Part shown: piece by piece, positions 1 to 4,416 of the stretch
How the letters are laid out: the number at the start of each line of letters is the position of its first letter
Numbering within the stretch: position 1 is the stretch's first letter
Origin: Methanodesulfokora sp964525965
GTDB lineage: Archaea; Korarchaeota; Korarchaeia; Korarchaeales; Korarchaeaceae
DNA: 5,279 nt
Reading direction: 5' to 3'
NCBI GenBank assembly: GCA_964525965.1
Contig: CAZGKA010000121.1
Span: forward strand, 1-5,279
Notes under the pieces: model-generated
What the model saw: only the letters and a program-made list of their open reading frames with translations
Told to the model about the DNA's origin: nothing
The model's database searches: none
Made by a program: the position numbers and the translations under genes

Positions 1-922
1 CGGCTACATAAAGCCCGGAAGAAAACTGAAGTTCGGGTTTGAGGTCGAGGAATTCAAGGAGAAGCCCGATCTAAAGACAGCTGAAATCTACGTAAACCAA
101 GGGTATTTGTGGAACAGCGGGATGTTCCTCTTCGACACGGATCTGTTCCTGAAAGAGGTTGAACGTTTAGTCCCCTCCATACCCAAAGCTTTCAGATCTG
201 AAGACATCAATGAGGCGTACGAGAGGGTGCTCGATCTCTCGGTCGACGTCGGCGTGATGGAGAAGACCGATAAAGCAGCTGTAATTCCTCTAAACGTGCG
301 CTGGAACGATCTCGGTGGATTTAATTCCCTCTACGAGATTTTGGAGAAGGATGAAAAGGGAAACGCCGTGAGGATCAGCTCTCACGACGGCTCCTACATC
401 CAGGTGAACTCATCGAACAACCTGGTGATAACGGAGAGGCTCACCGCCACTGTGGGCGTGAACGATCTCATAGTGGTGGACACCGGTGATGCCCTGCTGG
501 TGGCTCGCAGGGACGAGGACCAGAGGATAAGGGAGATCTACCAAAAGCTCAAGGAGAAAGGGGATAAAAGGGCTCTAGTCCACAGAACAGCCTATAGACC
601 CTGGGGAAGCTACACGGTCCTCGAGAGGGGGGAGAGATATCAGATAAAGAGGATAACTGTCCTGCCGGGGAGAAAGCTGAGCCTCCAGAGACACTACCAC
701 AGGAGCGAGCACTGGGTCGTGATAAGGGGGACCGCCAAGGTGCTCATCAACGGGGAGGAGAGGATACTGAGGCCCGGGGAGAGCACGTTCATCCCGGTAG
801 GTGCTGTTCACAGGCTGGAAAATCCTGGCAAGATAGATCTGGAGGTCATAGAAGTTCAGATAGGCGAGTACATAGAGGAGGATGACATAGAACGTCTCGG
901 GGACGACTACGGAAGGTTCTGA
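1..922 (+). CDS. manC: Mannose-1-phosphate guanylyltransferase / mannose-6-phosphate isomerase (bifunctional, 5' end missing)
   Basis: The reading frame is open from base 2 (306 residues) and enters from outside the window, so roughly the first 150 residues of a family usually near 450-470 are missing. The first visible residues (GYIKPG, then FKEKPD and GYLWNSGMFLF) are the conserved second half of the GDP-mannose pyrophosphorylase nucleotidyltransferase domain, which makes GDP-mannose from mannose-1-phosphate and GTP. A short linker leads, from about base 578, into a type II phosphomannose isomerase cupin: RPWGSY, then LSLQRHYHRSEHW with the expected metal-binding Gln/His/Glu set, FIPVGAVHRLENPG, and a C-terminal EDDIERLGDDYGR. 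The product is cytosolic and supplies GDP-mannose for N-glycans, exopolysaccharide or compatible solutes. A TTG at base 107 lies inside the conserved catalytic domain and is not the true start. The stop is TGA at 920-922, and no clear T-rich terminator follows. The symbol manC is by family; algA or xanB would be equally valid. Confidence 0.95.
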   Translation, partial: GYIKPGRKLKFGFEVEEFKEKPDLKTAEIYVNQGYLWNSGMFLFDTDLFLKEVERLVPSIPKAFRSEDINEAYERVLDLSVDVGVMEKTDKAAVIPLNVRWNDLGGFNSLYEILEKDEKGNAVRISSHDGSYIQVNSSNNLVITERLTATVGVNDLIVVDTGDALLVARRDEDQRIREIYQKLKEKGDKRALVHRTAYRPWGSYTVLERGERYQIKRITVLPGRKLSLQRHYHRSEHWVVIRGTAKVLINGEERILRPGESTFIPVGAVHRLENPGKIDLEVIEVQIGEYIEEDDIERLGDDYGRF

Positions 923-924
923 TC

Positions 925-966
925 GCTGATAGCTGACGTGGATTAACGCTCGCGCGAGGTATCAGC
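925..966. other. Inverted repeats in the manC-vapB1 intergenic region
   Basis: A 7-bp perfect inverted repeat (GCTGATA at 925-931, TATCAGC at 960-966) encloses a 10-bp palindrome, CTCGCGCGAG, at 949-958. It begins three bases after the manC stop. It could form a stem-loop at the end of the manC transcript, but no T-run follows, so it does not look like a standard archaeal terminator. An operator role is possible and unsupported by anything else. Confidence 0.35.
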
Positions 967-985
967 TTGCGCAAAAACATGTACT

Positions 986-1004
986 GTTAACGTTAATCAT
1001 TAAC
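986..1004 (+). promoter_or_regulatory. Promoter/operator palindrome of vapB1
   Basis: A 13-bp palindrome, GTTAAT-C-ATTAAC, lies at 992-1004 and is preceded by a GTTAAC half-site-like hexamer at 986-991. The A/T-rich core sits 15-27 bases before the vapB1 ATG, where the TATA box of a leaderless archaeal transcript would be expected. Ribbon-helix-helix antitoxins commonly repress their own promoter through such palindromes, so autoregulation is the likely role. The palindrome is seen directly; the binding protein is inferred. Confidence 0.5.
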
Positions 1005-1018
1005 AACATGATGTAAAC

Positions 1019-1231
1019 ATGGTGATAGGAGTACGGGTTCCGAGGAGGTTGAAGAGGGAGCTTGAGGAGCTGGGCATCAACTACTCGGAGGAGGTGAGGA
1101 AGTTCCTGGAGAATCTTGTCAGAAAAAAGAAAGCTGATAGGATCATGAGAGAGCTGGAGGATTTAGAGAGATCCATTGGCAGAATCAGGGGTAATCTATC
1201 GGCGGAACTCATAAGGGAGGATAGGGGATGA
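1019..1231 (+). CDS. vapB: VapB-type ribbon-helix-helix antitoxin (module 1)
   Basis: This encodes a 70-residue basic/acidic protein. The N-terminal strand (VIGVRVPRRLKRE) and two helices (about residues 10-37, with LGINYSEEVRKFLENLV) match the small archaeal VapB antitoxins with a ribbon-helix-helix DNA-binding fold. A charged helix follows, and the tail NLSAELIREDRG is the usual toxin-embracing C-terminus. The ATG at 1019 is the first start after an in-frame TAA at 1001, and no Shine-Dalgarno precedes it, which suggests a leaderless transcript. It would neutralise a PIN-domain ribonuclease and repress its own promoter. The toxin gene starts one base after its stop (ATG at 1233), the usual VapBC order, but that toxin is frameshifted, so this is now effectively an orphan antitoxin. 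Almost the same tail (SAELIREDR) recurs in module 3. Confidence 0.87.
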   Translation: MVIGVRVPRRLKRELEELGINYSEEVRKFLENLVRKKKADRIMRELEDLERSIGRIRGNLSAELIREDRG

Positions 1232-1232
1232 C

Positions 1233-1743
1233 ATGTCCGAGATCGTGGTTGATTCGAACGTGCTCGTGAAGTGGTTCGTTCCGGAGGACTATCATGAGGA
1301 GGCAACCTCCTAAGGGATCATCTCCACGGCAGGATCACAGCGGTGGCCCCTCGCCACGCGCTGCTGGAATTCGCCAACACGTTGAGGAAGTACGTGGCTA
1401 GGAGACTGATCGATGCGAACGAGATCCACACGATCTACAGGCTTCTCTTAGAGTCAGCTCCCAGGCTCATTGAGGAGAGGAGGAGATCGTTTGTCGAGTG
1501 CTGAGCTACTCGATGGAGAGGGGATGACCGTCCGCGATGTCTACTACATAAATAATGGCGCATGAACTCGGCACGGTGGTGTACACAGCGGATGGGAGGG
1601 TGCTCAGGCAGCTGGAGGGAAAGGAGCGCGCGGTCAGACACATAAGGGAGTGGGATAAAATGATTCCGGGGAGCGAGGGGGAGGTTGGGGAATTGAGGGG
1701 CATGACCATCCCAACAACCTTCGAACTCAACCTCCTGCTTTGA
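1233..1743 (+). pseudogene. vapC: Broken VapC PIN-domain ribonuclease toxin (module 1)
   Basis: Reading the strand in successive frames rebuilds a PIN-domain toxin with all the expected blocks. The start MSEIVVDSNVLVKWFVPED (frame of 1233, first catalytic Asp) ends at TAA 1311-1313. Homology continues from about 1310 in the frame of 1310 (LRDHLHGRITAVAPRHALLE, then FANTLRKY) to TGA 1502-1504. It moves back to the frame of 1233 near 1490 (AELLDGEGMTVRDVYYI, third acidic position) and stops at TGA 1563-1565. It resumes in the frame of 1555 (MAHELGTVVYTADGRVL, fourth acidic position) through to TGA 1741-1743. Recognisable PIN homology ends near 1660. Three frameshifts make a functional product very unlikely. 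The first lies exactly at a 6-bp inverted repeat (AGGAGG at 1297-1302, CCTCCT at 1306-1311). Sequencing error could explain one shift but hardly three. Confidence 0.85.
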
Positions 1744-1774
1744 GATCTCCTTATGCTCACTGTACCCCCAACAC

Positions 1775-1796
1775 TTATATACCGAAATCGGTATAT
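1775..1796 (+). promoter_or_regulatory. TATA box and 20-bp operator palindrome of module 2
   Basis: A perfect inverted repeat has 9-base arms ATATACCGA (1777-1785) and TCGGTATAT (1788-1796) around a 2-base AA centre. The left arm overlaps a TATA-like element TTATATA (1775-1781), 32-38 bases before the chosen ATG at 1813. A protein bound here would block TBP or polymerase, so it is a strong candidate autoregulatory site for the antitoxin encoded next. The symmetry and position are seen directly; the identity of the binder is inferred. Confidence 0.65.
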
Positions 1797-1812
1797 CCTG
1801 TCAGGAAGAAGA

Positions 1813-2082
1813 ATGGTCAGGAGGAAGACGAGCATCTACGTCGATAGGGAGCTGTGGGAGAGGTTCAAGCTGCACGCCCTGAGGAGGGGTCTGGACGTGA
1901 GCGTCCTTCTCGAGGACGTTATGAGAGATGCAATGGTGGACGAGGTGCTCGACTCTGCTCTCTCAGAGCTGGCCGGCACGGAGAACTACGAGCTGGACTT
2001 TGAGCCTGTCAGACCTGAGGGAGTTGTGAGCGAGCTGGTCAGGGTTGTTAGGGATGAGAGGTCCGGTGGTATATCTCGATAG
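1813..2082 (+). CDS. vapB: CopG-like ribbon-helix-helix antitoxin (module 2)
   Basis: This 89-residue product starts MVRRKTSIYVDRELWERFK, a typical RHH/CopG-type strand followed by a helix, with a second helix near residues 26-42 (RGLDVSVLLEDVMRDAM). The C-terminal half is acidic and probably flexible, ending VVSELVRVVRDERSGG, which would wrap the toxin. The frame runs open back to an ATG at 1753, but that start would lie upstream of the TATA box and operator and would add residues foreign to the family. The ATG at 1813, with a weak GGAAG just before it, is therefore chosen. The stop lies inside the next gene (29-base overlap), the coupling expected of a VapBC operon. Its RHH domain differs from those of modules 1 and 3, so this module has a separate origin. 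Confidence 0.85.
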   Translation: MVRRKTSIYVDRELWERFKLHALRRGLDVSVLLEDVMRDAMVDEVLDSALSELAGTENYELDFEPVRPEGVVSELVRVVRDERSGGISR

Positions 2083-2509
2083 CAGCGCCATGGTGAAGAG
2101 ATACGTCCTCGAGCCCAACAGCGACAGAGTGAGGAAGCTCTACCTCAGGGCCTACTCCGGGGAGGTAACGCTCTCTTACAGTGTTTGGAACATCGGTGAG
2201 GTTCTGGGAGTATTTGACAGGGCTAGGAGGATGGGAAGGCTTGACGATGATGGATATCGTGTTGCTAGGAGGAGATTTCTGCTCGAAACCAGAAGGATGG
2301 TGAGGACCGCCTCGGCCGTTGTGCTCCCGCTTAAGGTAGAGATTCTCAAGGATTGTTGGAGGCTGATAGAGAGACATCACATCTACGAAGCGGATGCCCT
2401 GCAGATAGTCTCGGCGAAACACGTAAATGCAGCTGAGTTCCTGACCGGCGATGAGAAGCTGCACGAGGTGGCCCTGGCCGAGGGGTTGAACAGCGCGTAC
2501 CTGGGATGA
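2054..2509 (+). CDS. vapC: VapC-type PIN-domain ribonuclease toxin (module 2)
   Basis: This 151-residue protein has the four PIN acidic positions: Asp9 in VVYLDSSAMVK, Glu49 in WNIGEVLG, Asp114 in YEADALQIVSA and Asp133 in FLTGDEKL. VapC toxins are Mg2+-dependent endoribonucleases, often cutting tRNA or rRNA, and are held inactive by their paired antitoxin. The length is normal for the family. The frame is open from a TTG at 2045, but the ATG at 2054 places Met nine residues before the first catalytic Asp and is preferred. It overlaps the antitoxin gene by 29 bases and has no clear ribosome binding site, so it is probably translated by coupling. All key residues are present and the module appears intact. 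The RNA target cannot be told from sequence. Confidence 0.94.
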   Translation: MRGPVVYLDSSAMVKRYVLEPNSDRVRKLYLRAYSGEVTLSYSVWNIGEVLGVFDRARRMGRLDDDGYRVARRRFLLETRRMVRTASAVVLPLKVEILKDCWRLIERHHIYEADALQIVSAKHVNAAEFLTGDEKLHEVALAEGLNSAYLG

Positions 2510-2596
2510 CCCTCAAAACCGACCATCAGTTCTTGAAGACCTAATTGGTGTCCCTGCTCGAGTTATACCCCTACCTTAACTAAAACAGTTCCTCTC

Positions 2597-2620
2597 ACCC
2601 AAATTGATCTCCTGGGTTTT
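2597..2620 (+). terminator. Possible weak stem-loop plus T-run between convergent modules 2 and 3
   Basis: ACCCA (2597-2601) and TGGGT (2613-2617) form a 5-bp stem with an 11-base loop, followed by TTTT (2617-2620). It lies about 90 bases after the module 2 toxin stop and just before the convergent end of the module 3 toxin gene. The position suits transcription termination on the plus strand, but the stem is short. The rest of this 118-base gap shows nothing else. Confidence 0.3.
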
Positions 2621-2627
2621 CCAGCGA

Positions 2628-3056
2628 TCAGAGTTCTACGCACTCAACGAACCGCTCCAGATCAGTGCTCCTTATCGTATTGTACAGCCTCCTGTCAGTT
2701 GTGATGAGCTTTTCCTCGAGCTTAATTGCGAGAGCGATGAATAAGGCGTCGTACACCGTTACACCATACTTAACTGCCAGCTCAAACGCCTGGTTCAGAA
2801 CTAGTTTGTTGTCCACGACCTCGCAGATCCTTTCGATGAACTCAATGGCGTTCTTCAAAGCCTGTTTCGAGATCTCCTCGTCCTCACCGTGGATCTTTAT
2901 CCTCTTCCACGCAACGTTAGCCACCTCCGAGTAAGCCTGACTAACCGTGTAGTATTCTTGGTAGCCCTCTACGATCTCCTCTACGGTATCTGAGAGCTCT
3001 TCTCTGAAAAACAGGGCAGCTATCACGCTCGAATCCAGGACAATTTTACCGCTCAT
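2628..3056 (-). CDS. vapC: VapC-type PIN-domain ribonuclease toxin (module 3)
   Basis: This 142-residue minus-strand product starts MSGKIVLDSSVIAALFFRE. The PIN acidic residues are all present: Asp8 (IVLDSS), Glu44 (AYSEVANVAW), Asp103 (TVYDALFIALA) and Asp121 (ITTDRRLYN). It is a predicted Mg2+-dependent RNA-cutting toxin. It begins inside the end of its antitoxin gene (11-base overlap), so the two are surely one operon with coupled translation. The sequence resembles the rebuilt module 1 toxin in its T-V-x-D third motif, and its antitoxin shares the SAELIREDR tail with that of module 1. Modules 1 and 3 therefore belong to the same broad archaeal VapBC group, while module 2 differs. No damage is seen. 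Confidence 0.95.
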   Translation of the reverse strand: MSGKIVLDSSVIAALFFREELSDTVEEIVEGYQEYYTVSQAYSEVANVAWKRIKIHGEDEEISKQALKNAIEFIERICEVVDNKLVLNQAFELAVKYGVTVYDALFIALAIKLEEKLITTDRRLYNTIRSTDLERFVECVEL

Positions 3057-3270
3057 CTCTATCCTCTCTGATCAACTCAGCGCTGGGAACATCTGTCTTC
3101 ATTCTCTTCCTAAGCTCCCTTCCCTTTCTGAGAAGCATCTTCCTGTACTCTTCCCGTACCTTCCTCTCAATGAGCTTCCTAAGTTCTTCCTGCCAGTTTA
3201 GGTCGATCTCTTCCATCATCCTCTTCACATCTTCCGGTATCCTTATACTGTATACAATTTTTGTCATCAT
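3046..3270 (-). CDS. vapB: VapB-type ribbon-helix-helix antitoxin (module 3)
   Basis: The product is 74 residues from the ATG at 3270, or 73 from the adjacent ATG at 3267. The strand TKIVYSIRIPEDVKRMMEEI and the helix LNWQEELRKLIERKV form an RHH DNA-binding domain. A strongly basic/acidic helix with many Arg and Lys follows, then the tail VPSAELIREDRDER for toxin binding. An upstream ATG at 3291 lies within the probable TATA region and would add a non-family N-terminus, so the inner start is chosen; with it the transcript is likely leaderless. The protein would inhibit the module 3 toxin and repress the shared promoter. The gene is first in the minus-strand operon and overlaps the toxin start by 11 bases. 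Confidence 0.9.
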   Translation of the reverse strand: MMTKIVYSIRIPEDVKRMMEEIDLNWQEELRKLIERKVREEYRKMLLRKGRELRKRMKTDVPSAELIREDRDER

Positions 3271-3287
3271 TCTACATATACTTAAAA

Positions 3288-3297
3288 GCATATAAAA
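3288..3297 (-). promoter_or_regulatory. Probable TATA box of the module 3 operon
   Basis: On the minus strand, TTTTATATGC sits 18-27 bases before the ATG at 3270, the position expected of a TATA box for a leaderless archaeal mRNA. A second A/T-rich stretch (TTTTAAGTATATG) follows closely. No palindrome as clear as that of module 2 overlaps it, but an 8-bp hairpin at 3306-3326 lies directly upstream. Confidence 0.5.
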
Positions 3298-3305
3298 TTA
3301 TCTTG

Positions 3306-3326
3306 GGAGGTTCTTGCTGAACCTCC
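3306..3326. repeat. 8-bp perfect inverted repeat upstream of module 3
   Basis: GGAGGTTC (3306-3313) and GAACCTCC (3319-3326) are exact inverted copies around a 5-base loop. The site lies just upstream of the module 3 TATA box and could be an operator or activator site for that operon, or the first hairpin of the structured region that follows. No T-run follows on either side, so a terminator is less likely. Confidence 0.5.
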
Positions 3327-3373
3327 TCAATCCGATGCCTTTCCAGATGTAGAGATGTGCTGTGCACGCCAAC

Positions 3374-3403
3374 GGGCAGAGGTAATCGTTTTTAACTCTG
3401 CCC
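3374..3403. repeat. 8-bp perfect inverted repeat with 14-base loop
   Basis: GGGCAGAG (3374-3381) pairs exactly with CTCTGCCC (3396-3403). The loop contains a run of five T. A stem of this strength in non-coding DNA points to an RNA hairpin or a protein-binding site. It is the second in a series of hairpins extending to 3570. Confidence 0.5.
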
Positions 3404-3449
3404 TCTTACTAGCCGATCCCTACTCTATTTCAGGAAGCGAGTACCTGGG

Positions 3450-3570
3450 TGAGCGGCCTAGAACCCCGTAACACCCTTTCTGAGGATGGAAGTCGAAGTT
3501 AATCTCACCGCTTCGAACCGAGACCCGAGGAGGGAATCTCGCGTCATTTGAGCGTGTTCGGCTCGAACGC
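3450..3570 (+). ncRNA. Candidate structured RNA, possibly remnant of an IS200/IS605-type right end
   Basis: This stretch has no intact gene and an unusual density of complementary arms. GGTGAG (3451-3456) pairs with CTCACC (3505-3510), with an alternative GGGTG/CACCC pairing inside it. CGAGACCC (3519-3526) pairs with GGG and TCTCG (3532-3534, 3537-3541). CGCGTC (3540-3545) pairs across an ATTT loop with GA-CGTG (3550-3556, one bulged G). GTGTTCG (3554-3560) pairs with CGAACGC (3564-3570). The block GGAAT followed by a short hairpin with an ATTT loop is reminiscent of the guide-RNA/right-end hairpins beside tnpB in IS200/IS605 elements. No TnpB coding sequence remains next to it, however. The pairings are visible; the RNA and element assignment is inference from memory of such ends. 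Some arms compete, so not all can form at once. Confidence 0.3.
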
Positions 3571-3602
3571 AGGCGATGATCAGGACGGGTACATGCAGTA
3601 CG

Positions 3603-4031
3603 TCAGAAGACCAGCAGGTACATCAACGCTCCGCTGCTTTTTTCCAAGTACACACGCACGGGTGATACCTCCGAGAAACAGTAGATGCTTACAAACATGC
3701 GATCCGTGCCCTCGGCTACCACCAAGATCTCCGATTTTTGTAGATAGCCCGTATGCGGAGGCAACTCCAGATCTCTGGTCCAAGACAACCACGCGACGCG
3801 GGCCTCATGCTCATCTATCTACCTGCCGTAGTGAGCGCCGTGGTGCGCCCCTCTCAGGAACACTACTGACCTTTGATCTGAAGGCCCGTGTTCCAGCGAC
3901 AGACGATTCAGAACATCTTCTGAGTTATCTCCGGGTATAAGGGCTAGAGCGTTGTCATCTCGGTAGTACTTGAGCGCAAGGCTGAGATCGTTTATAGGCA
4001 TCATGGAACTTATTGAGAATGTACCGGGTCC
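3603..4031 (-). pseudogene. Unrecognised protein-like frame broken by one TAG
   Basis: The minus-strand frame is open from just after a TGA (4032-4034) to TGA 3603-3605, about 142 codons, except for one in-frame TAG at 3819-3821. The first part reads GPGTFSISSMMPINDLSLA and runs to GAHHGAHYGR before the TAG. After it comes IDEHEARVAWLSWTRDLELP, then hydrophobic/charged alternation (SEILVVAEGT, MFVSIYCF, VRVYLEKS) ending LMYLLVF. This looks like a folded alpha/beta protein. The opposite-strand open frame over the same bases is rich in Pro, Arg, Thr and Cys and does not look real. I do not recognise the family. It could be the C-terminal remains of a larger gene that entered from higher coordinates, since the same frame upstream (4298 to 4035) has several stops. 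A real gene with a recoded TAG is less likely. Confidence 0.35.
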
Positions 4032-4047
4032 TCAGGCGGTTGAGGAC
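4028..4047. repeat. 7-bp perfect inverted repeat
   Basis: GTCCTCA (4028-4034) and TGAGGAC (4041-4047) are exact inverted copies around a 6-base loop. It sits at the upstream edge of the broken minus-strand frame, where that frame meets a TGA. Its role is unknown. Confidence 0.4.
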
Positions 4048-4366
4048 TCTCGCGCCCATGTCGAGGGTCTCCTATAACCTGTCAGCTTTTTATGAGCTTA
4101 AAGGATCAGGAGAGCCTCTTAACAGTCGCCTGACCCCATAATATCACGAAAAAGTCGGTTCATCATCAAGAGAATTGGCAGACCTCCTCCTTCTCTATTA
4201 AGTAGTTTAACCTAAAATTGGAAGACGAGAACTTGAGAGTAGCTCCGGGGGGTCAGGAAGAAGGGCATTTTGATATCCTCCCGAAACAAACTATGCATTT
4301 CCACAAACCTCCGGCCGGTCGTAAGGCCTGGGTGCTGGGAACAGACCGTCCTTGTGGTTAACTTAT
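4032..4366. other. Gene-less stretch before the cytochrome bd gene
   Basis: No convincing gene is visible on either strand. On the minus strand a short reading from ATG 4298 (MHSLFREDIKMPFFLTPRSY and on) stops at TAG 4212-4214, and the same frame continues as VKLLNREGGGLPILLMMNRL to TAA 4119-4121. This may be further debris of the broken frame downstream, or chance. A CTTTTTATG (4086-4094) resembles an archaeal TATA box but leads to no gene. Confidence 0.4.
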
Positions 4367-4367
4367 C

Positions 4368-4390
4368 TAACCTATAAGGTTATTAAAAAA
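4368..4390 (+). promoter_or_regulatory. Promoter region of the cytochrome bd gene with inverted repeat
   Basis: TAACCT (4368-4373) and AGGTTA (4377-4382) are exact inverted arms around ATA. They overlap or abut the A/T-rich TTATTAAAAAA at 4380-4390, which lies about 30 bases before the ATG at 4417 and is the best TATA candidate. A regulator bound to the repeat would sit on the BRE/TATA position, fitting oxygen- or redox-responsive control, but the regulator is not identified. Confidence 0.5.
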
Positions 4391-4416
4391 AGACATTAAT
4401 CTCGGTATGATCACGT

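Noticed and set aside
107..922. Start of the sugar-nucleotide gene at TTG 107
   Set aside because: The frame stays open to the window start, and the residues before 107 (GYIKPG, FKEKPD) are conserved family motifs, so the gene begins upstream of the window.
1555..1743. Independent small gene of 62 codons
   Set aside because: Its beginning matches the C-terminal PIN block (HELGTVVYTADGRVL), so it is the last fragment of the broken module 1 toxin.
1753..1812. N-terminal extension of the module 2 antitoxin from ATG 1753
   Set aside because: It would translate across the TATA box and the operator palindrome and adds residues not typical of RHH antitoxins. ATG 1813 fits better.
2048..2464. 138-codon open frame on the minus strand
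   Set aside because: It lies wholly opposite an intact PIN toxin with all catalytic residues, and its composition is not protein-like; it is a shadow.
3488..3536. tRNA-like GGTTCGAA on the minus strand
   Set aside because: The bases around it do not form a T-arm, and no acceptor, D or anticodon arms can be found at the right distances.
3548..3940. 130-codon open frame on the plus strand
   Set aside because: It is rich in Pro, Arg, Thr and Cys, has no recognisable fold pattern or promoter, and lies opposite a more protein-like minus-strand frame.
4270..4285. Minus-strand GGGAGGATATCAA, similar to IS200/IS605 right-end sequences
   Set aside because: No hairpin precedes it in the expected place and no transposase remnant is near; a short match alone is likely chance.
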